From CAVUOA01 sp963742955 (lineage in GTDB: Bacteria > Bacteroidota > Ignavibacteria > Tepidaquicellales > OLB5): a DNA stretch of 64,000 nucleotides. The position numbers and the translations under genes are program-made. The notes under the pieces are model-generated. The model saw nothing but the letters and a program-made list of their open reading frames with translations, was not told where the DNA came from and did no database searches. The stretch spans positions 1,736,001-1,800,000 of the forward strand of contig CAVUOA010000008.1 of NCBI GenBank assembly GCA_963742955.1, given 5' to 3'. Below, in pieces: positions 38,622 to 48,496 of this stretch; the stretch's first letter is position 1, and every line of letters starts with the position of its first letter.

Positions 38622-41600
38622 TTAATTAACCGGAAACGAAATATTAAATTCAGTTCCTGCCTCGCTGTTAAGATGTATTTCTCCTCCAAGCTGTTCAGTA
38701 AGTGTAATAACCAGCTGCATACCCAGGGACTGTGTATTTCTGTAATCGATATTAGGCGGAATGCCTTTTCCGTTATCTTTAACAATCATATAATAGAAGT
38801 CATTTTCTTGTGTAACCGAAATTTCGATGTTGCCTTTCCTCGAATCGCCAAAAGCGTGCTTTAGTGAGTTTGAAACAAGCTCATTTACAATCAGCCCGCA
38901 GGGTATTGCCTTGTCGATGCTCAAATAAATATCTTTAGCCCGAATCTTAGAAGTAATGTTATCTCTATCGGTACCATAGGCTGCAAAAAGGTGGCCCTTT
39001 AGCTGTTTCATATATTCCTCAAAGTCAATTTTGCTTAAGTCATCAGACCTGTAAAGCTGCTGGTGAATCAGCGCCATTGTTTTTACCCTGTGCTGGCTTA
39101 TTCTGAGATATTCTGACGCAACGGGGTCATTTGTATAACCGCCCTGCAGTTTTAAAAGACTCGATATTATCTGCAGATTGTTTTTAACCCTATGATGAAT
39201 CTCTCTCAGCATCACTTCTTTTTCTTTGAGAGACTGTTTTAACTTTTCATCTTTTGCCTTCTGTTCTGTAATATCCTGTTTGATTGCCAGAAAGCGCTCA
39301 GTTTCTCCTTTATCGTTTTTGATTGGTGTGAGCAATGCCGATTCCCAGAAGAGTTCACCGTTTTTCTTTTTATTATGGAACTCGCCTACCCACTCATTAC
39401 CTGCAGCAAGAGTATCCCATAATTTTTTGTATTCCTCTGATGGTGTTTCACCGGATTTAAGGATTCTGGGATTTTGACCTATTGCTTCTCCGGCTGAATA
39501 GCCGGTAGCATCACTGAATTTAGGATTTACAAATTCTATTTTTCCTTCTTTATCTGTAATCACAATTGAAACCGGGCTCTGGTCTACTGCACTTAAGAGT
39601 TTTCTTACTTCACTTTCTTTTTCTTTAAGCACTGTCATATCGGTTTGCGTACCCCAAATTCGAGTCAAATACCCGTTTTGAACAATTCCGACAGCGTTGT
39701 TCACGAAATATTTTAGCTTTCCATTTTTATCTTTTTCTTCAGTTTCTGTGTTTTGCGATTTATAACCGGAAATTACAAATTCAGTGAGTCTTAAAACATC
39801 TTCCGGATTCTCTCCACCGTACATTTCAATTAGTTTCATTCCAACGAGCTCTGAAGATTTATTATATCCGTACATAAATGCCATTGCGTCATTGCACTCT
39901 GCAATTCTGCAGTATTTGAAGATGTTCTTAACCTGTTTCTGGGGAGGAAGAGAAATATCTATAGGTTTTTCCAGCTCCATTCTATAAATTCCCTCAGTGC
40001 TTTGAGTTATAAATGCACGGTATCTTTCTTCGCTTTCGGCCAATTCTTTTTCAGCTTTCTTTCTGAATGTTATATCTCTTGCTATGACCTGTACTGCAGT
40101 ATCCCCTTTGTAATTAAACGGCAGTGCGGTAACTTCAACATCAATGTAGCTCCCGTCTTTTTTGCGGAATTTTTCTTCAAGCAAAGGAACTCTATGGCTG
40201 TCACCGATGATTTTTGAGATCCGCTTATCAACTTCAGCTTTAAAACGGGGATGCAGAAAATCAAACACATTTTTATAGGTAAGCTCATCTGCAGAATCAT
40301 ACCCCAGCAATGAAGCGCAAGAATTATTTGCAAATAATATTTTTCCGTTATAATGTACTATAATTCCATCCGGAGAAGATTCTATGAGATTTCTGTATCT
40401 TTCTTCAGACTCTTTTATAGCTCTTTCGGCAAGAAGATGTTCGGTGATATCTTTGGCAAATACAATTATTTTTATAATATCTCTGTTATTGTCAAATAAC
40501 GGATACATAATTGATTCATAAAACCTTCCGTCTCTTTCGTCACGGAAGCTGACAGACTGCTTTGTCCTTACAACTTCATGTAACATTTCTTTCCGGAATT
40601 TATTAACATTTTCATTAAAAAAGCCGAAGACACTTTTCCCTATAAGCTCTTCTTTACTGCTGTCTAATCTTTTGGCAGCAGTATCATTGAGCGAAAGAAT
40701 TATCCCGTTCATATCAAACATCAAGACAGATTCGGAAATTGTGTTTATCAGGGCTTGCGCAGTTTCTTCGCTTTCTTTAAGTGTATCCTGCGCGTTTTTG
40801 TTTTGTGTAATATTTTCAAATATACTTACTATATGTGAGGGGATTCCTTTTTCATCGCGCTGGAATACGCTGAATATCCGTCTTATCCATTCCCAGCCGC
40901 CTTTACGGTTTTTAATGCGGTATTCTAATTCATAACTCTTGTCATCTTTTAAATCTTTTAAATTTTTGTCAATTGAAGAAATTCTGTCTAAATCGTCAGG
41001 ATGTATTACTATATTATTTATTTCATCAGGATTTTTAACCAGACGGGTGACCTCATTTTTAGAATACCCCAGCATTTCCAATAACGACCTGTTTTGATAA
41101 ATGTTTGTATTTGTACTCAAATCCGAAACGGAAATTATTGCTGGAGTTGTTGCAGTAATTTTTTCCAGCAGCTGCTTAGTCTCAATAAGTTTCAGCTCGG
41201 CATGTTTCCTTTCGGTAATATCTTCAGTTAATATTACAATTCTCTGAACTTTTCCATCAATGTCTTTGATTGCGTAAAAATAGTTCGAAACCCATTCTGC
41301 CATGTCTTTCTTTGACAATTTTGTTTTAAGCTCCGGTATGTACAGGGTTCCGCCTTTTTCATATATACTTTTTACTTTTGCAGCCCACGCTCCCAGATAA
41401 GCGTCATTTTCATCGAAAGCGAGAGCAGTTCTGAATTTAGTAATGTCCTCAAAAATACTTTTATCGGTTTTATTCCATATTTTTTTCCAGGTATTATTAT
41501 AGCTTAATAGCCTGCCTTTATTTGACCTGACTGAAATTCCTATTGGGGCATGTTCGGTTATTGCCCGGTTAAAATCTTCGCTTTTTCGTAGTGTTTCTTC

Positions 41601-42920
41601 TGCATTCTTCTTTGAGGTAATATCGGTAAATATGTTCAGAATCTGAGCTAATTTTCCGTTCTTGTCTTTTTCGAGCACCCTGCTTATCCGGCTATACCAT
41701 TTCCAGTTGCCCCAAAAATCCTTTAAGCGGAATTCTATTTCAAGGACCTGCTTTTTATCGAGCTTCCGCACATCTTTTAAAAACTTTTCTGTTTTTGATT
41801 TGTCATCGGGATGAATATATTTATTAATTTCATCTTCCAAGGTTAATGACACAGGTTCCGGCGACTTTCCGTTGTATTCTAGAACCATCCCAAAAGTTCT
41901 GTTTTTATAAAATTCTGTTTTTTCCCTGAGGTCATATATTGAAATGATACCGGGAGATACTTCCCCGATTTTTTCGTGAATCCATCGGATTTTGGAAGTT
42001 TCCTCTTCAGCTCTTTTCAATTCGGTTATATCATGAATAATACTGAGGAAACCTTTAATTTTCCCCTTTTCCTTCAGCATGGTTGTACCCGCCGAAAGAT
42101 ATTTGGTTTCGTTATTATTTGTTGTTATTTGAAAATCCGAAATGTAAAAATCTTTTGACTTGCTGTCTCCCTTTAAGACCCCTGTTTTTACAGTTTTGCG
42201 GAAATCTTTCACAATACTTACTATATCATTTAGCTTGAAAAGCCTTAATGAGAAAAAGTTTTTACCAATCAGTTCTTTGCGCTTAACCCCTATTATATTC
42301 TCAATCTTGTCATTTATCTCCATAATTTTGCCGTATTTGTCAACTATGACAATTACATCGTAAGCGTTTTCAAATATTGATCTGAATTTTTCTTCGTTCT
42401 CTTTGGTTCTTTCCTCTGCGAGTCTTTGGTCGGTAATAATATCATGTGAGCTGATAATTTGAGACGGCCTCCCTTTATCGTCTTTTTGAAATACCGCTGA
42501 CACCTTCCTTACCCATTGCCATTTTCCGTTTTTATCTTTAACTCTGTATTCCAAAACATGCTTTTGACCGTTTTGAAATTTTTTTATTTCTTCGAATGAA
42601 TCTTCGATGTTTTTAACGTCTTCAGGATGTATTAATGAATAATTTCCCTTTCCGTTAAGGTGTTTTGCAACATATTTTTTGGAATATCCCAGCAGTTCGA
42701 GTAATGACCTGTTCTGGTAGATATTGTTGTTTTTTTTGCAGTCGAAAACAGTGATTAACGAAGGAGTTACTTTAGTAATTGTGTTAAGTTGATTTGCAGT
42801 ATCGGTTAATCTGTTGATTGTTTCCTTCTGTGTTATTACTTCACTTTCGAGCTGTTCTATTTTCTTCTTAAGCTCTTTTATATTATTGGTATTGAGATGT
42901 TCAGTATTCTTAATCGACAT
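38622..42920 (-). CDS. Multi-PAS sensor histidine kinase (about nine PAS units)
   Basis: A 1432-residue intact protein. After a short coiled coil (about 10-45) come about nine PAS/PAC units, recognisable by their PAC ends: ITDQRLAEE, ITELKRAEE, ITSKKNAEE, ITERKHAEL, ITQNKNAQD, ITEHLLAER, ITFRKKAEK, MTVLKEKES and ITEQKAKDE. The kinase core is HisKA_2 type with the phospho-acceptor in EIHHRVKNNLQII (about H1241/H1242), N box NELVSNSLKHAF (about 1345) and G1 DNGKGIP (about 1381). There are no membrane segments, so it senses cytoplasmic signals. Its regulator is not certain; the lone receiver and the hybrid kinase nearby are candidates. Confidence 0.95.
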   Translation of the reverse strand: MSIKNTEHLNTNNIKELKKKIEQLESEVITQKETINRLTDTANQLNTITKVTPSLITVFDCKKNNNIYQNRSLLELLGYSKKYVAKHLNGKGNYSLIHPEDVKNIEDSFEEIKKFQNGQKHVLEYRVKDKNGKWQWVRKVSAVFQKDDKGRPSQIISSHDIITDQRLAEERTKENEEKFRSIFENAYDVIVIVDKYGKIMEINDKIENIIGVKRKELIGKNFFSLRLFKLNDIVSIVKDFRKTVKTGVLKGDSKSKDFYISDFQITTNNNETKYLSAGTTMLKEKGKIKGFLSIIHDITELKRAEEETSKIRWIHEKIGEVSPGIISIYDLREKTEFYKNRTFGMVLEYNGKSPEPVSLTLEDEINKYIHPDDKSKTEKFLKDVRKLDKKQVLEIEFRLKDFWGNWKWYSRISRVLEKDKNGKLAQILNIFTDITSKKNAEETLRKSEDFNRAITEHAPIGISVRSNKGRLLSYNNTWKKIWNKTDKSIFEDITKFRTALAFDENDAYLGAWAAKVKSIYEKGGTLYIPELKTKLSKKDMAEWVSNYFYAIKDIDGKVQRIVILTEDITERKHAELKLIETKQLLEKITATTPAIISVSDLSTNTNIYQNRSLLEMLGYSKNEVTRLVKNPDEINNIVIHPDDLDRISSIDKNLKDLKDDKSYELEYRIKNRKGGWEWIRRIFSVFQRDEKGIPSHIVSIFENITQNKNAQDTLKESEETAQALINTISESVLMFDMNGIILSLNDTAAKRLDSSKEELIGKSVFGFFNENVNKFRKEMLHEVVRTKQSVSFRDERDGRFYESIMYPLFDNNRDIIKIIVFAKDITEHLLAERAIKESEERYRNLIESSPDGIIVHYNGKILFANNSCASLLGYDSADELTYKNVFDFLHPRFKAEVDKRISKIIGDSHRVPLLEEKFRKKDGSYIDVEVTALPFNYKGDTAVQVIARDITFRKKAEKELAESEERYRAFITQSTEGIYRMELEKPIDISLPPQKQVKNIFKYCRIAECNDAMAFMYGYNKSSELVGMKLIEMYGGENPEDVLRLTEFVISGYKSQNTETEEKDKNGKLKYFVNNAVGIVQNGYLTRIWGTQTDMTVLKEKESEVRKLLSAVDQSPVSIVITDKEGKIEFVNPKFSDATGYSAGEAIGQNPRILKSGETPSEEYKKLWDTLAAGNEWVGEFHNKKKNGELFWESALLTPIKNDKGETERFLAIKQDITEQKAKDEKLKQSLKEKEVMLREIHHRVKNNLQIISSLLKLQGGYTNDPVASEYLRISQHRVKTMALIHQQLYRSDDLSKIDFEEYMKQLKGHLFAAYGTDRDNITSKIRAKDIYLSIDKAIPCGLIVNELVSNSLKHAFGDSRKGNIEISVTQENDFYYMIVKDNGKGIPPNIDYRNTQSLGMQLVITLTEQLGGEIHLNSEAGTEFNISFPVN

Positions 42921-43101
42921 ATGTAATAGTTTTTTTGAGTTTCTGAAGTAAATAGTAACTCGTTATGACGGTTTCTACTAATTTTATATACGACAAATTA
43001 TCTAAATTTATGGTAATGAAATATGATATTAGTCATAAAATTACCCAAAAAAATGGTAAATCAACCTAACTAAAATCAGTGATTTAATTTAAAAATATAA
43101 G

Positions 43102-45618
43102 TTAAGCAAAATCAAGTGGGTCAACATCAATGCTGATTCGTTCGCTTTGCTTTATATTTAATGTTTGGATGAATTTTTGGAGATTATTCAGAAGAGATTC
43201 GGTTCCAATTTCCTCATTTGAAGCTTTTAAGTCACTTTTTACTGATTTTATTATAATATGCCACCTGTAACGATTTTTTAGCTTAAAAATAAGGGCAGGA
43301 GCCGGTTTTAGTATTTCAATGTTTTTTGAATTGTTGTGCGTTTTAAGGTAGAGATATATTTTGGCAGAAAGCGCTGCTGTACTTGAGCTGTCTTTTCCGC
43401 TGGTCTCAATGAGGCTCATCCTTGAAAACGGGGGATAATTAAAATTTTTTCTTGTACCGATTTCTTTTTCGTAGAATGATATATAATCATGAGAGGTTAT
43501 GAACGGGAATATAAGATTATCACTGTGCATAGTTTGTATTATCACTCTTCCGTGGTCACTTTTTCTTCCAGAGCGCCCAGCCACCTGCATAAGAAGCTGG
43601 AATGTTCTTTCGCTTGAACGGAAATCCGGGTTGAGGAGACCTACATCAGCCGATATTACTCCAACAAGAAAAACATTCGGGAAATCGAGTCCTTTTGAAA
43701 TCATCTGTGTGCCTACAAGAATATCGAACTCACCTTCATGGAAGCTCTTTAGTATTTTCCTGTGCGCATCTTTTCTTCTCACTGTATCTGCATCCATTCT
43801 TCTTACCCTTGCCTCAGGAAAAAGCCTCATAATTTCTTCCTCAATTTTTTCCGTTCCTGTTCCTTTCAGCAAGATCTCAGCGCTGCCGCATTTTTCGCAT
43901 TTATCCGGCAGCTGTTCGACCTGGCCGCAGTAATGACAGCGAAGATGATTTTTCAGTTTATGGTAAATAAGAGTTATATCACAATTTTTGCACATTTTTA
44001 CATACCCGCAGTTCTGGCATTCAAGATAGGCTGAGTACCCTCTCCTGTTTTGGAGCAGCATTATATTTTGTTTCTTCTTTAATGTTTGGTCGATGTATGA
44101 TATAAGCTTTGATGAGAGAAATCTTATTTCAGGTGTTTCGTATTTAACAAATTTGCTTGAAGATTTCAGTTCTTCAATCATATCAACTATTTCAATCTCC
44201 GGTTGTTTTGTTTTAAGCGCACGGTGAGGGAGCTCAAGCATTTTGTGTTTTCCTGTCCGGGCATTGTAAAGGCTTTCAAGCGATGGCGTTGCCGAGCCCA
44301 GCAGTGCGGCTGCATTGTTAAGCTTTGCCCTGACTATTGCCGAATCTCTTGCATTATACTTTGGATTCTTTTCTGTTTGTTTATATGAATGGTCGTGTTC
44401 TTCATCAACAATAATTATTCCTAAATTATTCAATGGTGCAAATAATGCGGAACGGGCGCCTATGACAATTTTTATTTTACCGGATAATATCCCCCTGAAA
44501 ACATCGAATCTCTGCCCTTCTGATAAACGGCTGTGTATTACTCCCACTACATCTCCGAAATGTGATTTAAAACGGTTAATCAGCTGCGGTGTTAATGATA
44601 TTTCAGGAACGAGCACTATTGCTGTTTTGTTTTCAGCGATAACGTGCTTTATAGTCTCTATGTATACCTGCGTTTTCCCGCTTCCGGTTACACCGAATAA
44701 AAGGTACGTTTTGAATTCATTGCTGCTTGTTGATTTTATAAGCTCTTCAACAACTTCTTTTTGGTCCTGGTTAAGCTCAACTATTTTTTCTTCATAACTG
44801 AATTCATCCTCCATCCTCCGGGTAACTTCACGTTCATCAATACTAAGAAGCTCTCTTTTGGCGAATGAACTTACCGTGCCCGAAGATACACCCGCTTTTT
44901 TCAGCAGTTCACTCAGCGATATTTCATGTATATTCTTGTTTATAAGGTATTTAAGAAGAGTTTCCTGGCTTTTTGACCTGATTTTGGATTCTTTAAGAAA
45001 ATTTTCCGTCATAATATTAGTGAATCCTCTGAAATCTTCGTGAAGAGTAAAGACAACGTGTTTTTCTGTTTTTGGCTTAATTCTTTTTTGCGAAGTAATG
45101 TGTTCCGGTTTTATTATTCCCTTTGAAATGAGTGTTTGTATAACCGAGCGCGCTGATTTAGAGCCCGTGAGCCTTTCTATTTGTTTAATTGTTAAAGGTT
45201 TCGATTGCAGAACACCAATAGTTTTTTTCTGCAGTCCCGTGAGATTACAAATTTCATCCGCAGTAATTTCATTGACCGTGTAGACTGTTTTTGATTCGAC
45301 AAGTATTGATTTCGGAATAGAAGAAAAAACCACTTCGCCTATCGGGCAGAAATAATAGGCGGATATCCATTTGCAGAATTTTATCATTTCATCGTTCAGT
45401 ACCGGTTCTGCATCCAGTACCTCTGAAATAGGCAGTATTTTTTTTAAGGAAGATGAATTTATCAGCTCAATTACAACACCTGTTAATTTTCTATTTCCCA
45501 GCGGTGCATAGACTCTGCAGCCGGTCTTGACGGTTTCGCTGAGTTCCTCCGGTATTGAGTAAGTATACAGGTTATCCAGCGGAAGGTTAAATGCTATGTT
45601 TGCGTATTTAAATGACAT
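43102..45618 (-). CDS. priA: Primosomal protein N' (replication restart helicase PriA)
   Basis: PriA reloads the replisome at stalled forks. It is about 838 residues with an N-terminal DNA-binding domain, Walker A GVTGSGKTQVY, DEAH-like VDEEHDHSYK, GSATPSLESL, the zinc-binding insertion with paired cysteines (CQNCGY, CKNCD, CHYCGQ, CEKCGS) and helicase motifs ending QVAGRSGR. The start MSFKYANIAF at 45618 matches the family better than the Met six residues earlier at 45636. The frame is intact. Confidence 0.95.
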   Translation of the reverse strand: MSFKYANIAFNLPLDNLYTYSIPEELSETVKTGCRVYAPLGNRKLTGVVIELINSSSLKKILPISEVLDAEPVLNDEMIKFCKWISAYYFCPIGEVVFSSIPKSILVESKTVYTVNEITADEICNLTGLQKKTIGVLQSKPLTIKQIERLTGSKSARSVIQTLISKGIIKPEHITSQKRIKPKTEKHVVFTLHEDFRGFTNIMTENFLKESKIRSKSQETLLKYLINKNIHEISLSELLKKAGVSSGTVSSFAKRELLSIDEREVTRRMEDEFSYEEKIVELNQDQKEVVEELIKSTSSNEFKTYLLFGVTGSGKTQVYIETIKHVIAENKTAIVLVPEISLTPQLINRFKSHFGDVVGVIHSRLSEGQRFDVFRGILSGKIKIVIGARSALFAPLNNLGIIIVDEEHDHSYKQTEKNPKYNARDSAIVRAKLNNAAALLGSATPSLESLYNARTGKHKMLELPHRALKTKQPEIEIVDMIEELKSSSKFVKYETPEIRFLSSKLISYIDQTLKKKQNIMLLQNRRGYSAYLECQNCGYVKMCKNCDITLIYHKLKNHLRCHYCGQVEQLPDKCEKCGSAEILLKGTGTEKIEEEIMRLFPEARVRRMDADTVRRKDAHRKILKSFHEGEFDILVGTQMISKGLDFPNVFLVGVISADVGLLNPDFRSSERTFQLLMQVAGRSGRKSDHGRVIIQTMHSDNLIFPFITSHDYISFYEKEIGTRKNFNYPPFSRMSLIETSGKDSSSTAALSAKIYLYLKTHNNSKNIEILKPAPALIFKLKNRYRWHIIIKSVKSDLKASNEEIGTESLLNNLQKFIQTLNIKQSERISIDVDPLDFA

Positions 45619-45652
45619 CAAAGGCAAAATAAACAAAATGGTTTGTAATAAA

Positions 45653-45681
45653 AAACTCCGATATTTTTCATACCGGAGTTT
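45653..45681 (-). terminator. Terminator of trxB
   Basis: AAACTCCG and CGGAGTTT form an 8-bp stem 22 bases past the trxB stop. On the - strand the hairpin is followed by a TTTTT run, the usual intrinsic terminator. Confidence 0.8.
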
Positions 45682-45703
45682 AATCTTTTAATCTTCTAAT
45701 CGT

Positions 45704-46654
45704 TTAGTCTTCTAATTGCTCAAGGTATCTTTCAGTGTCAATAGCCGCCATACATCCCGAGCCGGCGGCTGTTACAGCCTGCCTGTAAACATGGTCCTGG
45801 CAGTCACCGCATGCAAATACACCCGGTATATTGGTTTCAGTTGATGATTTTTTGGTAATCAGGTATCCGGTATCTTCCATATCGATTATTCCTTTGAAAA
45901 TTTCTGTGTTTGGTTTATGCCCAATACCCAGGAAAATCCCTTCACATTCGTGGATAAATGTTTCACCTGTTTTAACATTCTTAAGCAATGCACCTGTTAC
46001 AAATTTTTTACCGTTTTCTTCTTTACCCAGAACTTCTTCAAGTACGGTATCGGTTATTAATTTTATTTTCGGGTTTTTCTTTGCCCTGTCAAGCATAATT
46101 TTCGAAGCGCGGAACTCATCTCTTCGGTGTATTATTGCAACCTCTTTACCGAATTTTGTCAAATAGTTTGCTTCTTCCATAGCTGTATCACCTCCGCCGA
46201 TAACTACTATTCTCTGGTCTTTGAAAAAGAATCCGTCACACGTGGCGCAGGCAGAAACACCGTATCCCATAAAATGAGATTCCGAAGGCAAACCAAGAAG
46301 CCTTGCCGAAGCGCCGGTAGCAATTATTACCGATTTTGCCTTGTAAATGTCTTTGTCCACAAAAACCTTAAAAGGCTGTGAAGTAAAATCAACTTTATCA
46401 ACAATCTTAAAATGGCAATCCGCTCCGAATCTCTGCGCCTGTTTTCTCATAACGTCCATTAATACTGGTCCCATAATTCCGTGTTCAAATCCGGGGTAAT
46501 TTTCTACTTCAGTTGTTATGGTCAATTGCCCTCCTGGCTGCAAGCCTTCAAAGACTATTGGGTTAAGGTTAGCTCTTGCTGTGTACAGTGCGGCTGTGAG
46601 GCCTGCCGGGCCTGAGCCGATGATTATAACATTGTGAATTTTGTTATCTTCCAT
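45704..46654 (-). CDS. trxB: Thioredoxin-disulfide reductase
   Basis: The 316-residue flavoenzyme moves electrons from NADPH through FAD and a disulfide to thioredoxin. Visible are FAD-binding GSGPAGLTAA (about 13-22), the redox pair C136-A-T-C139, NADPH-binding GGGDTAMEEA (about 153-162), RDEFRAS and the closing FAD motif GVFACGDCQD. Size is standard. It would reduce the thioredoxin coded at 16.0 kb. It follows the TPR gene on the same strand by 22 bases. Confidence 0.96.
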   Translation of the reverse strand: MEDNKIHNVIIIGSGPAGLTAALYTARANLNPIVFEGLQPGGQLTITTEVENYPGFEHGIMGPVLMDVMRKQAQRFGADCHFKIVDKVDFTSQPFKVFVDKDIYKAKSVIIATGASARLLGLPSESHFMGYGVSACATCDGFFFKDQRIVVIGGGDTAMEEANYLTKFGKEVAIIHRRDEFRASKIMLDRAKKNPKIKLITDTVLEEVLGKEENGKKFVTGALLKNVKTGETFIHECEGIFLGIGHKPNTEIFKGIIDMEDTGYLITKKSSTETNIPGVFACGDCQDHVYRQAVTAAGSGCMAAIDTERYLEQLED

Positions 46655-46676
46655 TGGTTTCTTACTTTAATTTTGA

Positions 46677-48341
46677 TTATTTATATTTTTCAATTTTGTA
46701 AATAATATCCTTATTGTTGGGGTCAAGCTCAAGCGCCTGCTGCCAGGTTTTAAGAGCTTTTGGAATTTCTTCCATTGCTTCGTAAACATCTCCAAGATGT
46801 TCGAGTACTACGGCATTGCTGCCCAGGCTTACAGCTTTTTTAATATATTTCTCTGCATTCTTGTAGTCTTTCAGTTTATAACAAATCCATCCGTAGGTAT
46901 CCAGGTATGAGGAATTCTCAGGTTCTTTATCAATAGTCTTCTTTGACATTTCAAGCGCTTCCTTCAGTTTAATACCTCTTTCGGAGAGGTGATAGGCATA
47001 GTTGTTAAGAAGCAGAATATTATCGGGATAATATTTGAACCCCTGTTCATATAGTTTGTCACATTCAGGGTCCATATTAAGGTCATCATATATTATACCC
47101 AGCGTTGAAAGCGTATTGATATCAGACGGGTTTATCTCAAGCGCTTTCTCAAGATAGGGGAGGCTTTCTTTTTCCTTTCCCTGCCTGTAAATTGTATTTC
47201 CAGTCAGAAAATTGAGTCTAAAATCCCCGGGGAAAGATGAAACACCTTTTGAAAAAACCTCCAGAGCGTGGTCAAGCTTGTTTTGTTCAAAATAATAGAA
47301 ACCAACCTGTATATATGCTTCAGCAGATGTATCCGCAGCATCGGAAAGTATTTCTTTTATTTTATCTTCAGGTATTTCAGCGTTGTTTTCCTTTGAGTTA
47401 ATCAGGGCTAAATAATACTCTGGCATCCATTTACCTGGATAAGCGCCTGCAATATTTTCGAGAATTGATTTTGCAACATCCAGCGCTTCTGAATCTTCCT
47501 GTGCGGCATCGAAGAATGAAAGGGCAACATTTAACTTAGTATTATAATCGACCGAATCTTTATTTGTCATCTTCCCGAATTTTTCGAAGGCAAGGTCATT
47601 TCTGTGCTGGCGGAAATATATTTTTATCATCTCGGTCTGAACATCGCGGTTGTTCGGGTTTGTAGAAAGTATATCTTCATAAACCCTGAGCGCATTATCA
47701 TAATCGGGAATCTTTAGATATGTAGCAGCAATTGCGTATTTTAAATTAACATCCGTGGGATTCATTGTAAGAAGCTTTTCCATGGTTGCAGCTTCGTTTG
47801 CATAGTCCTTATATCCTTCATAAATATCAATCATTCTCTGCAGCACAGTCTCGTCATATTCAAAATCTTCCGTAATTTTTTCGTAGTATTTTATTGCTTC
47901 AGACGGCTGTTTATCGGCTTCATACATTCTGCCTATGTTATAAAGTATATTTATATCATCAGGTTTTTTTAGAGCAATTTCCATCAGGTACTTTCTTGCA
48001 TTGCGGTAATCGTTGAGCATTATATAAATATCGGATAGGTTCTCTTTATAATCGGTATTGCCTGTATCGAGCTTAAGAGCTTCGATGCCTGTTTCAAGGG
48101 CTTTTTGGTACTGGGAAACATTATAATAAAGCTGTGACATTGTATAATAAATGCCGGGTGCTTTTTCAATGCTTAGCGCCTGGTAGTATTTCTGGAACGC
48201 CGCTATATAGTTATCCTGCAGCTCAAATGTTTTGCCTTCAATGAAAGCTTCAAGTGCTTTTGGGTCTGCGGGCTCGTTCTGTGCGCGGGTTAATGCGGAA
48301 AAAGCCGAAAATAGTATAAAAAACGCAATTAATGATTTCAT
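46677..48341 (-). CDS. Tetratricopeptide repeat protein, exported
   Basis: From ATG 48341 the protein has a signal peptide (SLIAFFILFSAFSALTRAQ) and then about 530 residues built from roughly fourteen TPR units, e.g. NILYNIGRMYEADKQPSEAI and VVLEHLGDVYEAMEEIPKAL. TPRs are protein-binding scaffolds; a periplasmic location is likely. No enzymatic domain is seen. An upstream in-frame start at 48380 adds 13 residues that spoil the signal peptide and was not used. It may be co-transcribed with trxB. Confidence 0.88.
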   Translation of the reverse strand: MKSLIAFFILFSAFSALTRAQNEPADPKALEAFIEGKTFELQDNYIAAFQKYYQALSIEKAPGIYYTMSQLYYNVSQYQKALETGIEALKLDTGNTDYKENLSDIYIMLNDYRNARKYLMEIALKKPDDINILYNIGRMYEADKQPSEAIKYYEKITEDFEYDETVLQRMIDIYEGYKDYANEAATMEKLLTMNPTDVNLKYAIAATYLKIPDYDNALRVYEDILSTNPNNRDVQTEMIKIYFRQHRNDLAFEKFGKMTNKDSVDYNTKLNVALSFFDAAQEDSEALDVAKSILENIAGAYPGKWMPEYYLALINSKENNAEIPEDKIKEILSDAADTSAEAYIQVGFYYFEQNKLDHALEVFSKGVSSFPGDFRLNFLTGNTIYRQGKEKESLPYLEKALEINPSDINTLSTLGIIYDDLNMDPECDKLYEQGFKYYPDNILLLNNYAYHLSERGIKLKEALEMSKKTIDKEPENSSYLDTYGWICYKLKDYKNAEKYIKKAVSLGSNAVVLEHLGDVYEAMEEIPKALKTWQQALELDPNNKDIIYKIEKYK

Positions 48342-48496
48342 ATCAAGCTGTAATATAAATTGAACTCTATTTAATAACAATTTAAAAAGATATTCTTATC
48401 CCGTACCGGTTACCATTTTACTTTCAGTATTTAATCAGTTTATGTATTTTATATTTAAATAAAAAAAACTATTCATTCAAAAATCTAAACACAACT

